This document shows, piece by piece, positions 10,591 through 24,000 of a stretch of DNA of 64,000 nucleotides (positions within the stretch are counted from its first letter, which is position 1; each line of letters starts with the position of its first letter). The notes below the pieces were generated by a model, which was given only the letters and a program-made list of their open reading frames with translations, did no database searches and was not told the origin of the DNA. The DNA is from Chamaea fasciata (taxonomy: Eukaryota > Chordata > Aves > Passeriformes > Sylviidae), in assembly GCA_029207755.1 (NCBI GenBank), contig JARCOQ010000007.1, positions 41,745,656 through 41,809,655 of the forward strand, given 5' to 3'. The translations under genes were made by a program, and so were the position numbers.

Positions 10591-12967
10591 ACTCTGCAAT
10601 ATCAAGACTCTGGGCAAGTAATTTATTTACCAGAGTTTCAGTAGTGTGCAGCTAATAATAGTCAACTTCTTGCCAGAAGGCTTTAGGAACTGAAGTCACG
10701 GATGTCTGTAATGGCTTTAATATCATAAATACAAAGGTATTGTGCAAATATCTTTAGTGCCCGTGAAAGAATTGTGAATTTCTATTTATTACCCACAACA
10801 TTACAGTAATAAGTGGCAGTAAGATGAAACGTTTTTCAAAATGTTAAAGGCTAGGTTGTCCAGCTGGTTCATCTTGGTGGAATCCCAGCATGCAAATTTT
10901 TCCCTTTTATGTGTGGCCATTAGTTTCCTGATAGAAATCAAAGAAATCAAATCCACGGCATATGTGTAATTTTAGATATAGTTATTTAGATTGACATACC
11001 ATCAAGTCAATGAAAAATGTTACACCAATGGAAATAAAAATGCGAGATTAAACAGCAATAAAGAAAATGAACTTAAATGAGCAGGAAGATGTGGACATAT
11101 TTACAAAAATAAGTGTGTGCAATGTTCTATTCATACATGATGAAATCTTAGCATGAAAATTTAAAGTGTTCTTAGCAGTTTTCTCTGTCCTCTGCTTTAA
11201 TTTTTGTGTATATGTTGAGAAAAGCACATTGAGGGAGGTAACTGTGTTTCTTCCATCAGTGCCTTCATCTTCAGAAACAGTGTGAAATGATGAACCTCAT
11301 CCTTAACCAACAATGAAACAAATACACAGTCTCCTGCATCAGCAATAACTGGACTGCTGTAAATGTGGTTAGTATGTAAGGATCTATAGGTTTAGTGTTT
11401 ATGCACTGTACTTCAGATTCAGTTATAATTTCCATAAAAATGATGATAATTAAGCCAGAATGCTGAGGCTGACATTACGAAATTATACTGGCTTGCACAT
11501 AATTGCACCCTCTGGATGGCTGCAATATCTGCAGACTGGGTAACAGGTTGCCTGGTTTATGATGGTCTCCATATATGATGTTTTTCTTCTTTCATTACTA
11601 TACACCAGAACTAGATAGCTACCTTACAGACATGTCAGTCTCTTAGTTGCTGTAGGAAGAAATTTGAAAGCTAAAATTTGCTTGTGTGCTAAAAAATGAT
11701 TAATTCCTTAAATAAAAGCAAAGAGATGATGCTGACCCTGCGCCATGACAGTATGATCTCTTTATCCTGTTAAATGTTGCGACGAGTTTTATGTCAGTGT
11801 GTTTTTCTTTTGGACCGTGCACTAGGAGATGTCACTGCATCTGTGACTGAAGCTGTGGCTGTTCAGTTGGCTTTCTCTTTGCACTCATGGAAATGTCTAG
11901 AGTTGTGGCTCCTGTGGCTTACCTTGGCAAGAGGTGGGAGGTCAGTGAAACACTGCTGGCATTAAACTTTACAGCTTTGATGAGATTCTTGTTTTGGAAT
12001 CTGAGATGAAACTGAAGTGGATTGTTACTGAAATTTTTTCTAATTATGTAATTACGGCATAGGCATTTTCATGCTATCCAGGAGTGTTCACGTGATTATC
12101 AACTCTATATATATGATCAGAATTTTTCTGGTTTTTAACTGTGTCTGCTGACATTTTGTTTCATATAAACCTACAGAGAGAGAGAGAGATGTATGTATAT
12201 ACAAGGCCTAGTTACACCCATTTAATTGGAATATAATTCTGTTTCTTACTGGAGTAAGAAGGCAATATTCCTTTTGAATCTGAGTCAGAAGCACTAAGAC
12301 AAGTATTATCAAGAAAAGAACTGTAATGTGCATCCCGTATAAAAGAATGAAATAAGTTCTTGGATGAGGTTTGAAAAGATGTGGTATATTAGCTAGTTAA
12401 AAAGGCAGGAGAAAATGCAGAGGAAGAATACTTATTATCAGAAGAGACTAAATTATGTGTGAGGAGATAGAAAGGGATTGAAAAGAGGCCAGTTTTAAAT
12501 AACAAGTGAAGGTGAAAGATCCAAAAATAAAGAAAGAAATTGTAATTTTTGACAAGGTCGATTTTAGATGTCTAAAAGAAGAGTGCAGTCATTTTTTCAC
12601 TGTAGGGAATCATCAGAAATATATGAGAAGGAAGGGTCATCTGGTCATGAGAATAGAATATTAATTTCATTTTTTTTTAAGTGAACAAGTGTTCTCAAGT
12701 CAGAACAGAGAGAGAATGAGGACTTGTACTACTGATCTGGGTGTATCATATGTAACATGTGGCAAATTGGCTTCCATATTCAGACTCAGCTTGGTCTTAA
12801 CCTGTTTGTTTTGGAGGCCTCATGTACCTTGAGAATAATTGTTCTCTGCCCTTCTATAAATGATGCCAAACAATACCAGAGCTTTGACAGCTGCTGCTTT
12901 GATCTGAACATACAAAGCAACATCCAAGCCTTGGAATATAGAAAAGGAAATCTTGCCCAAAAACACA

Positions 12968-12981
12968 GTGTGTGTGTGTGT
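12968..12981. repeat. (GT)7 microsatellite
   Basis: Seven GT units in unique sequence. Confidence 0.85.
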
Positions 12982-14111
12982 AATTTTTTGTTATAGATTG
13001 GAGCCATTTTTCTTTACCTCCTGACTTCTGGGAGAGCTTCTATCTTTAGAATTTCTCTGTTGTAATTGCTGAACACTCTTGCACAGTGTATGTTCACTGA
13101 TTGCATCTAATAATTGGCATATGGGCCTTAATGTTTCTGCATGTTTTTGTGTTTTTAAAGAATCTATCTATCTTGTAAGTCAGTCAGTCATTTGTTCTTT
13201 CACTCTGTCTAATCTTTTTATGTTTTTATTGATTTGTTCATGCCAAGGATACAGAAGAAAGAAGCCATTTTAACTGATTTGTAAATAGCTAGAACAAGCC
13301 GGCTGAGCTTGCATGTCCTGTCTTTTCAAGGCAGGTCTAAGATTGGGTTTCTACTTTCACTGAAACCACAGCCAAAAAATGTGAGTGCTAATGCAGAGAG
13401 ATTTTCAACAGGAGCAAGTATTTTTTTTTACCTAGATAAAAATAAGTACCAAGTTTAAAAATCTGTGCCTAGAATTCCTCATTGAATTTTTCTTTTTCCA
13501 TGACACTCTGCATCTTCCATGGCTTCAGCTGCTTTTTCCTGAGGGAAAGATATAAATTAGGCAGTGTCAAGTGAAGTTCAGTTTCTACAGCTGTTGGGCA
13601 GCTTGAGACAAAAGTTGGGGTGCTGATGTAGGCAACTATATGCAGGTACAGGAGGTACATCAAGTCACGTGAAAAGAAAAGGGCTTTGGATTTCCAGTAA
13701 AAAATAAGGGCAAATATCACTCCACCAGCTGAGTTCTCCAGGATCCTTGCTGTCCTCCATACCCTGTCATCAGCAGTGCTGATGACTGCTGGTATCCAGT
13801 GCCCTTTCCCCAAGTCTTTGCTTTCAGTCATTTCAAAGGAGATTTTCCTCTAGTGCTAACAAGCAATGACTTCACTTGCTTAGCAGAAGGGACTTAAGAA
13901 TCTTTTTAATTTTTCTATTCTTTCCAATGTTATTCTTTCACTGGCCACAGGACTGGCACTCACACCTCAACTCAGGCTGCCAGCTGAACCCTGTGTGTTC
14001 AGAAATACTACTCTCTCTATGCTCTATACTTCCACTTTTCAAGCAGGTTTATCCTGGACCAGTAACACCATCAGGACTGTGCCTGCTGGGTTGTGGTTCT
14101 GGCCACTATTT

Positions 14112-14125
14112 TTGTTGTTGTTGTT
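14112..14125. repeat. (TTG) short repeat
   Basis: About four and a half TTG units. Confidence 0.8.
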
Positions 14126-16899
14126 ACTGGGCAGTTCTGAGGATTTTAATTGCAGGAAGTACAGACTTTATGAGCAGAATTGTCTGCTCAATCTTTATGA
14201 CTTCTAAAGTCAAATCTGAAGGGTGAGACAGAAAACTGTCCTTAATGTTTTTTCAGGTGGGCTAGGATTTTTGAAACTGATATTTAACTCTTGGCATATG
14301 GATTTAAAAAGGCAAGAAGAAAAAAATGTAGAAGTATCCTTTCATGCCAAAGCTCTTCACTTCCCTCCAGCCTCCTCACATTTTGAGAGAATTAGTTCCC
14401 TCAAAATACTGCATGTTTTTGACCCTACTCTCAAATTCCTGATTTTTGAGTCATGAGAGATTCATCCTATCAATTAGATTAATTTTGATCCAAAAGGGAT
14501 CCAGTTGGGAAAGTACAATTTTGCTGCTAATTGGTTTTGTGTTGATATTTTTTCCAAGCCAAGAATTCTGAAGGGTTTTTTGGATGGAGATTTTCAGAGC
14601 AGGTAGTGCTAAATGGAACCAATTGTCTACCTGCTGCAGAGCAAAAGCCCACAAGCATCTCCTTCCCACTTGACAGATCCAGCATTTCTTTCTTCACTCA
14701 TTGTAATAGTTCATCTGGTGACAATTCTTGGCACTCTGTTGCTTGCTAAGCACTGAACTGTGATATCTATTAGCATCTTCCCCTTTATATAAACACAGAA
14801 AAAATAATCCACAGGCTGAACTACTGCTGCTAAGAAATATTTATTCTCAGAAGGAATCTGGCTCTTTATTTAAATTACAACCTTCTAATCTTTCATTTAC
14901 AGCACCTAGAGGTTGAATAAATTAAAAATAAAATGCAACAATATTCCACCTAGAGAGGGGATCTGACAGGGAATCAACATTTTCCAAAATGTGGGGTTGG
15001 TTTTCCAGCTCCCATCTTTGTCAGGAGATTTTCTGTGTTTAATACTCCTAAGGCTGTATATGTCAAAAACTAAATACCAGTTTTGATAATCTAAGCTTGT
15101 CTGAAAACGAACTGAGGACAATCTGCTGTCTAACATTTCAGACTTGACTGCATCCCTGCATTAGAAGGGCATAAAAATTGAGTAGACTGTTTTGCTTGTA
15201 AGCCTGCACTTCAGTATTTCAGTGTTAGTCACATACTGAGAAGGGCTAGGAAGGGTGTGAATTACTGCTAGTGAGATTCTATGAAAAGTATTGCTAGAAA
15301 GAGGCCTTGCAGGTTTGGTAATTGAATTGTTAACTGTCACCCTGATGGGAATATGTGACTAATAGCAAACCTCAAATTCAGATGTTATGCTTCAGAGCTA
15401 GTCTTAAATGCTAAGTGGAAGACTTATTGTTAGTTCGATATGAAAATCATGGAAACAGCAGTCAGTGTGGTACAAGACACTGGAGGAAGTGAGGTGCCTT
15501 ATGAAGTGCTGGGACAATGACCACAGAAGTCACAGAATCCACATTAGTACACAGAGGTCGTGAACAACAAATTTAGGTACTCCACGGAGTCAGCCATCTT
15601 CTGCAAAGCACATAGTAATTGAATTGTCTATGATTATCTGTTTTCAGGAGTTCAGGTTTACTAGTACGTCTTTAGGCATTATCATTTGCTTTATATCATG
15701 TATTTTGAGGCCTGAAGATGCCATTTTGATTTATCTTGACCTCCCATATGACACAGGACCGATTCCTGCATTTAAATGCCCTCTGAAGTACGAAACATAT
15801 GTGTAGAAATATTTTGTATCTGGATGCATTACCATTCAGTACATTTCACTTAAAGTTTGTATCTACACTAAGGATTTACAAGTCCCTTAAAATCAGAAGG
15901 GACATTTGCCAATTATACATGAAATACATGTAGTAAAGCCATAAATTAAGTCCAAGTTATTCAAATCTTGTATATGCACCTTTTTTTCAGAACCAGTAAT
16001 CACTGAACCCCATTCTCAGTGCTCATCCTTTTTGGCATTATTTGGATCCTCTGGTAATATTACTGGAGTAGCAGTGCCCTGAATTGTACCACTGGGGTTT
16101 GATACATCAGTGACTTGACATCAGACACTGCCTTTTTATAGACCATTTCAGTGCCATTTTTTAACTAGAGTTTGCAAAAAGCTGTGCAGTCTTCAGCTCA
16201 GACCAGTCTGTCCCATACCGTGTGCATCTTCACCAGACAGAGACTTTGGTGGGAGCTGTAGTCCTTCTTGAAGTTCTTGATAAAACTTGGCACCTTCTGC
16301 AGGAATGTGGGAGTTGGTTTGCACCTAAAATGTTGCCAAGGTACGAAGAAAGTAACTTGAGTCCTGAATCTAGTCAGAATCCCCTGAGAGAGGTGGATAC
16401 AAGTGCTGGTATAGCTCTTCTGAGTGAATGGAGGTATGCCTTGACATCAAGGTGGGAAAGATGGGACCTGGTACCATTTTTGCATGGATAGACCATGCAG
16501 AGAATAGGCCTACTCAATAGTGGTAGGGTCAGAAGGTGTGTAGGCATTTCCTTTCCCAAAGGTGTGACCCCAACAGCTGGGAAAGATTGAAGTCTTGTGA
16601 CTGCCCAGCCAAAGGACTTCCCCTCATGGCCTGACAGCCTTCGTTTGTCCTCAGCCATTCTGGGGCTGAGGAGGTGACTGGCTGTGTCTTGTGGGAGCTT
16701 CTACCAGTCTCTGCATTGCGATATTCTGTCTTCTCCCTCCTCCCTCTTCCTTCTTCAACATGCATACCTCACCGCTGTCGAGTATGTGCTATTGCCACTG
16801 CTTTTACACACTGAGGCCTTTTCATCCATGTCTGTTGGCTCTGCTATTAAAAGCCCAAGCAATTTGAAGGGTCTTCTCTCCTGTTAAGTAGCAGATGGA

Positions 16900-17240
16900 G
16901 CAGGGCAACATGTGCAGCCAATGAAGTGCTGAAGTTCAGCTGATGCGGGGCCATTTGAGGCACCTGGGGAGGGCTGTGCTGAGGGTGCTGCTGCCTGTGG
17001 GAGGCCTGGGACTGTGTCTCGAGGTGCCCCTGAGTCTGCCCTCCTCTCTGGGAGCAAGAGGTGTGGGCAGACAGGCTCTGTACGTCTGCAGTGGGGCTGG
17101 AGGAGACACGCAGGGCCTATGGGCCTGACTGCGCTGGAATGTGTGGGGTTTTTCTCCTGTGCGCAATTGTTTCCACCTTCTTTTTTCCCCCCGCAGAATT
17201 TAAACTGTAGTAAAAGTAAGTCTGTGAGGAGGGTATGTTG
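16900..17240. other. GC-richer patch with splice-like words
   Basis: From about 16920 to 17160 the sequence is noticeably GC-rich with scattered CpG, unlike its surroundings, but not dense enough to call a CpG island. It is followed by a strong acceptor-like pyrimidine tract ending CCCCCCGCAG (17187-17196) and, shortly after, GTAAGT and GGGTATGT donor-like words. No recognisable protein is encoded on either strand. It could be an exon of an unannotated transcript, a decayed insert or a compositional fluctuation. Confidence 0.25.
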
Positions 17241-20200
17241 ATTATTTGTGGTTTAGACAGGATGAATCAGCTGCCTTAGTTAGAATTTTCCCCTTCTTGC
17301 TTTCTAGACTGGAAATGTTGCTGTCGTTGTGTGTTTACAGAAAGGCAGGGACAGGCTTAAAGCAAGTGCCTGGGACAAGAGGGGTTTCCAAGAGGAGTGG
17401 CCAAACAGGGAGTGAAAGTGGGGCTTTAAAACCTTCTTGTATTCAGATCTTTAGCCTATGCTAATCTCTCTTGTGATGCAACACTTAAGAAACATTTAAA
17501 AACCTAGAATGCTAGATGGATGAAACCTGGTGTTTGCTTTTATTGTGTAATGCTACTTACTTTCATTAAGTTCCAGTGCTGCACTTCTGAGACTTATTTG
17601 TGGTTGCTTGTCCTGAATATAACTGAATTTACTCTTCCAGCCCTCTCAACTGGCTTATAAAGAATTCCCAGTCAGTTTAAGGCACTCTGGGTCCCTTCTG
17701 CTTTCCTGGCTGAATGTTTCATTGCTATCTGATTTCTCATTTATATAACTTTTACTTAGCAGAGACAATTCTCTCCACATTGGTGTGGGAGGGCTGCACA
17801 GCTAGGCTTGTGCTCAGTGCTCTGCATTCCTTATGCCTCAGGGTGCAGACTGGCACCACTGGAGCAGTCCCAGCACACATGAAGCTTTCTGATTTACTTG
17901 AGGCACACAAATGAAACAATATTTTTCTTTGTATTACACCTGAAATGGCATATTTCAGAGGGTTGTTTTAGAAGAGGCAGCCCTACCTGAGAACATGAAG
18001 TTTAAACTGCCTCTTCTTCCTTCCTTTTCATGTGTTACTCATTTCATTAGGACAGACAGTAGCCTGAGAGACTCCTGTGGAAGTAATTTTTTTTACCAGC
18101 CCTGCTGACTCACAGTGTTTCTGAAGATATGCATTTTTCCTTCCTCTGCTGTCCCTGTTGTCTGCTAAGTAGCATGCATATATCAGGATGAAAAGAGTCT
18201 AAGAAAATGTTTCTTGATAATAGTGAGAAGGGAGGAATGAATGCAGGAAGGAGGAGGGAGAAGGAATGAGAAGGTGACCAAGAAGCAGGTAAAGCAGTAT
18301 TTAATACAGGGAGGGGAAAAAAAACTAACAGAATAAATTTTGTAAGCAGTGAACATTGTAAAATACTGTGAAATGTAAAAGGTCAATATTACTGGTTTAG
18401 TTCAGCTTTCTAAAAAGGAGAGAAAATCAAACACTGATTTCATCCATCTCTGTGGGGGAGTGCCCTTCCTCTTCAGTGTGTAAAGAGCATTTGTGGCTGT
18501 GAACCTACGTTCATAAATTGTAAGGCCAGCAGGAATCATTATGACACTGTAGCCTGAACTCTGGTCTATCATAGGCCATCACACTTCAGAATTGCTTTCT
18601 GTTTGCTTTAAAACTTATCCTGAAGAAAATAAGATAACCTGGTTTCAGAAAGTCTCCTTGAGTTTAAAATCATGTCTTAAGTGTGAACTCCGGTGTTAAT
18701 CTGTTTGCTGCCAAACGTAACTGCACTTAGCCTCACCTTTTCCTGATGGTAAGCTGCTGTTCTTGTTTAGTGTTTTGTCATTTATTGCAAATAACGGGCT
18801 TAATAATTAGCTTCTGGTCTGGGAGTTCTTCCTGTACAGCTTAACTGGGCTCCTACCATCAGAAAGCAAGGGTTCTTTATTTTCTGCATGTACTGTGACT
18901 AGAGGAGCCTAATAGAAAATATGATAGTAGGTTTGGATATGGAAATCAAAACCAAAATACTTTATGTAGCTCTATTGAATATTTAATGGGAATAACTTGC
19001 AGTTTCTGAATTGTTGTATTGAGATTGGTGATTTGTTGTTAACTGGACCTGTATCCCAGATTTTTTTGTTTTGAAGGTTTTTTTGACAATGTTATTAAGT
19101 TTTTTAATCCATAGAATGAAGTAGTTGAAACTTGATAGCATTTGAAGAAAATCTTCCTACAAAGTAAGATTTTATATGGTAGCTAGCTGTGCAGAATTTG
19201 AGCCACCAGTTTCTCTGGGTCTCTTTCTGACTTGGTAGCTGAAGGATTTCTGTGAACAAAACTAGATAACATGTAATGTTGCATTTGTCAGTATTGAGGT
19301 CTGAACCAAATATATCTGGGCTATATAGCTATAAAATCATGATCTTTTCTTATCGTATTGAAGGAATATATTTGTAAAAATCATTTGTGTTTTCCTTTAT
19401 TTTGTGTAGCGAGGACATACAAGGGTAATGAAGTACAATGTTACTTGAGACTGCATAGTGAAACGTATGAAAGTTCTTGTGGCTTTCTGTGTGGTCCTTA
19501 AATGTGCTGTGATAGAGTTACAGAGTATGGTCTTTTTTGGGTTGAGGGGAAGGAATTAGAAATTGGGAGATTCAATGCAAGCAATTGAAAAAAAAAACCC
19601 TATAGAAATTACATGTGGATTTGGTTAAAACACAAAAAGGAATAACGGAACCAAACAAGCACAATAAAAAATATCTCACCATAAACTTGGGCTATGGTGA
19701 ATAAGTTTAAATTCTGAAAGATTTATTTAATTAAAAAAAAGATTCCATTATGGAGTGGGAGTGATGAATATCTAAAATGTTCACTTGTAGTGTAGAGAAA
19801 GGAATGGTAATTACCAAATACCTTACTCTGTATTTGGAAAAGTGCCAGTTATAATCTCAAAATAGTTCACTGGCAGTGATCATGGAGTATCCTGCCTGTG
19901 TAATGTTTACTATATACGTCTATACGAGTCTTTAGCCTCTGAGACCTAAACATTTATTGCAAAAATATTTTTTAAAGATGAAACAATTGAGCTGTAAAAT
20001 ACCAGTTCTGATTTCTAGTAAAGTCTAGACAATGGAAAATAAAAGGCAGTGCTGGTTAATAGCTGTGGCCGTGACACCCATGAGAAAGGGGAAAGATGGC
20101 ACTGTGGATGATGTGTGCCATACATGCACCACTTTATTTGATCAAGAACATGGATGAGGTAATGGGTGTAATGTTACGAGAAGATAAAGGACACAGCTGT

Positions 20201-20574
20201 TAAAATTACCAAAAAGGTAATGAAGAGATGAATACCGACAGGAGAAAATCAATCAGCCTTGATTTTTTTGGAATAGCTGGTGAGGTGGGCTCATTTGGGT
20301 AATTAATTTCTTAACAAAGTCTGTGGTATTCCTAGTAACAAAATTTCCTAGCAACAAAATGCATTTCTTACTTTGGAAGCAGTCGTTCTGAAAAGGGAGA
20401 TGAGAAACTTCTAAGTCAGTTAAGCATATGCTTCCTCTAATTGTGTAGCTAAGAAAACTGGGCTGTACAAATAGAGGAATATTCATGCATTGGAATTACC
20501 TTGTATGTGACATTGGAGACCATTAACAAAGTAAGGATTTAAGGTTTTGTCCTTTGCATCAAAAGTAGCATTTC
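17241..20574. other. Unique non-coding stretch
   Basis: AT-rich unique sequence with no gene and no recognised repeat. Confidence 0.55.
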
Positions 20575-21070
20575 CTAGCAAACTTGAAAGGGTTCAGAAG
20601 GAGGCTATAAAAATGATGTGATATCTTACTTCCTAAGGATGTGTACTTTGGGGTTGTCATAACTTGAGTAGTGAGACAAGGAAACTCACTTTACAGAGTT
20701 TATAGAAGTGAAGGTTAAGAGGGGAATTGAAGACAGCCTACAGATACTTGTTCAAGGAAGAGATCTCTGATTGTAGACTGATTCTTAATCTTTTTGGAAC
20801 AGAAAATATGTAATGAGGATTGATGACTGGAAGTGAAGGCTAGGCAAATTGAGACTTAAAATAAGGAACCCATCTCTAACAGTGTGGGTAATTAATCACT
20901 GGAATGATTTTTTTTAGTTGGATAGAAGACTGAATGTCTCTCTAAAAGATAAGCTCTAGTTCAAACTAAAGTTATGGTCTGAGTGTTGAAATTACTGGCT
21001 GAAGTGCTGTGCCTGCTTTGGGCAGGAGGTCAGTGCATGTGAACATAATACTTGTTCTACCCGGAAAAAA
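20575..21070 (+). mobile_element. Ancient CR1/L3-like LINE, 3' segment
   Basis: The order of phrases matches the 3' part of an old amniote CR1/L3-type LINE on the plus strand: GGTTCAGAAGGAGGC; a block around 20715-20760 meaning 'gaagacagcctacagatac'; AATTGAGACTTAAAATAAGG; CTAACAGTGTGGGTAATTAA; CACTGGAATGATTT; GAATGTCTCTCTAAAAGAT; CTCTAGTTCAAAC; and the terminal GGGCAGGAGGTCAGTG. Every phrase carries many substitutions relative to how I remember the family, so this is an old insertion. No coding capacity remains; in these LINEs this region follows the reverse transcriptase. The 5' end is truncated, as is usual for LINEs. Exact borders are approximate. Confidence 0.72.
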
Positions 21071-24000
21071 ATGTATTAATCCATTTCTGGCTCTTCTGGA
21101 ACTGACCTTGTTCAAACTTGGTGATTTTATGTGTAAACAAATGAGTGATATTTACCTCCCTGAAGTTACAAGACCTTGATTAATAATAAAAGCTGTGATG
21201 GCTGCAGAAATACTGTCAGGAAATATATGGAACTAGAAATTGTGATCTCTGCTGGTATGGCTGTATGTATAGCTTCCCTGAAGCTGCATAAAATTGTGAG
21301 AACTCTTCTCCTGGTCTGCCCCTACCCAGCAATGCCAGGAGCTTCTGTAGCAAAGACTGAAGGGGAGGTGGGAACATGGCATCACTTGGTGGGACACCTA
21401 TTGCTTGCTGCTCTCTCTAAGATACTTGCCAGCTCTAATTACAGTTTAGCAGCATTAATGATAGATGTGAGCACTGTTACAGGTTTGTTAACAAGAGGCT
21501 TGCATTTAGATATGAAAGGGCAGGTCAACCTAAGTCCCTGAGTTCAGTCACTTTAAACTTTCTTATCGCTTCAGTGCTGTAGCTGTAATTGTAAGCACCT
21601 GGAAATCAGACATTTTCTTTCAGGGTTCAGGGTTTGCTGACAAAAGAAAAGATTGTAATTCCTTCTGATGATGGTATTAAGCTATAATTTGTGATCTTTG
21701 AGCAATAGTGAATGAATAAGTGAATCCCGGGTTATGAGTGTTGTGCCCTTCTGGTGTTTAAACACTGCTCATATCCTGCAAGAAGCAAATCTTCTTGTCA
21801 GGAAGTGCTTTGAGTCAGGTTGTGTCACCCTGTGTAATGTTCAAGATAATTCTGACAAGGCAGAGAGGGCTTTAAAGACTCAGGCACAGAACTCATCACC
21901 TCCATCCAACTTCAGTAACTGCTGCTGGTTCTTTCTCTAAAATTTCACCCACTGTACATCAGGTATAGAAAACAACCGTCAGTTGTAGGTAGTACCTTTC
22001 TGTATTCTGCACGTCCAGAATGTCCAGGGGAGACAGTTTCCATAATGCTGGAAAAAAAGCATAGTGTTTTGACTTTTAGCAGGTTTATAATATATACAAT
22101 CATTATACTTCTCTGTACATTTTACACAACAGAAACAAGTCTTTCACCAAGTTGAAAAACAGTTTAGTTTATATCCTGAAAGCTAGATTACCTGCACAGG
22201 AAAGGCAGTTTGGTATGTTGAAGAGTGAAACCCAGGTGTCTTTGCTGCTCTGGTGCCTCTGTAAGTCCTGACTTCCATTTTGGACTCAACACCTTGGTGC
22301 CTCTGTGGTCCATCCTCTCCAGTGCATGAGCCTCTGTAGAACTGGCACTCTTATTTCGGAATTGAAGGCACCAGTGTCCAAAGCTTACTGACCAGTACTG
22401 CTGCGTTTTTGCTGTGGGCTACTGTGAGGTAAGGCCTAAGGCCTAAATAAGGTCAAAAGGGCATAGCACAGAACTAAATTAATTTGAATTTTCTTTAGTT
22501 GAGATTGCTTAAAATGAGAGAGTGCTCGCTGAAGGTGCAGGATTGACAGGCTTGAGTGTTTGTATTGTGCTTACTCTCAGAGCAATTTGGATGTGTGCAT
22601 CCAGGAGGGACAGGAGTTTTCTATACTGCTGGGCTGCTTTCTTTCTTGAACTGCAGGAGTGTTTGCAGAAGAGTGAGGCCCTCAGGATACGTTTATCTCT
22701 TGCCCCTCTTCTCAGGCAATGGAGAAAGGATCCATTATAGCCACGTTCCTACTACGAAACTGAGTGGACAGATGCAAAAGTTACAATAGTTTTTCTTCAG
22801 GATATTTGGCTAAAGGTGAAACATATTGGATTTTATTTTTAGAGCAGAACTTGTCTAAAATAAAGGTTGGAATGATGGATTTTTTGATGTACGGTCATTA
22901 TATTGCTTTGACTATTAGACCTACCTTGTCCTTTCTCTACAATGTTGTCAATACTCTACTAGCTTTATTTTATGCTTAACTTTTTTGAAATTTCCAATTT
23001 TTTCTGTCAGAGTATTTGGACAAAATTTCCCTTTGCTGGAGTTTATCTGAACCAGATGGTTGTTTTCTGCTGTCAGCACCCTGATAGTTAGTAACTGAAC
23101 AATTTTTTTGTGGAGACATCTTGTAGTTTGGCAGCTAGCGCACTTTCCTCATTCATTTGAGGTACCCTCCTCCGAGACACAATCTAAGTCAGCTGTTTAT
23201 AAGTGGTCCTCAATCTTCTCAGTGTTCTCTGGGGTATGGCACTACTTCTGCAAGCCTTTGCCTTATCAGACATATATTTTCCTACTGATACTAGAAACTT
23301 CTCAAAAAAATTGGACAATACCTTTCTGGTATAGACTGGGGATGCAGCTACAAAGTTCTGGTGTGGCAGACTGCAAAGTTGAACAGATGCTAGATGAGTG
23401 CTTTTATGTAAAAATGTACTTCTCCAGCAGGCGACTAATGTCTGAATGACCGTATGACATGAAAATAAAGCTAATAGATGTGGTAGGCTGAAGGAATAAA
23501 CAGCTGTTCCAGGTCTGATAGTGAGAAAGCAATAATTTTCAACTGGAGCAAAATAATTAATAACCAAAAATCCCAAAAGCTAATCAGGTGAAAAACTGAA
23601 AAGTAGGATGGGTTCATATGAACTCCATTTTCTCCCCAATCTTACTGCGTTATTTAGAATAAATTTAGTACTGTAAGCCAGTTTTTTCTTTATTTGGAAA
23701 CTGAAGTCTTGATATTCTGCTGCACCTTCCCACCAAATATGTAGTTTAGCGAGTGTCTTAAAGGTGTTGAGTTTACATTTCTGGGGAATATAAACTGTTA
23801 GAGGGTAAAATTTCTCAACTTTCCTTTTATAAACAGGTGTTCAATACAGTCACATTACTAATTTTTTCTAATGTTTACTCTCATTAGAGACTTAAGAGAT
23901 GTACTGTGTGCAGTTTCACTGCTGTCCTGTAATACCTTTGCTGGCTGATCTAGCTGATACTGTAAATGCTTGAAGTCTGTTTCCTCTTGAACACAACTAG

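Larger units (their letters stand above)
10591..16899. other. Long unique non-coding stretch
   Basis: No supportable gene over about 6.3 kb. Parts of 10820-11050 and 11380-11560 are AT-rich with dense homeodomain-like words (TAATTA, ATTAA), an appearance often seen in conserved non-coding elements, but conservation cannot be judged from one sequence. Short GT (12968-12981) and TTG (14112-14125) repeats are present. Nothing else is recognised. Confidence 0.55.

Noticed and set aside
16936..17166. Minus-strand frame beginning with a TGEKPHTF-like peptide, as in C2H2 zinc-finger linkers
   Set aside because: The linker-like word is not followed by the Cys-x2-Cys and His-x3-His spacing of a finger, and no second finger occurs, so this is coincidence in a GC-rich patch.
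21176..21541. Plus-strand open frame of 121 codons
   Set aside because: No recognised domain; hydrophobic patches are not organised as transmembrane helices of a known family.
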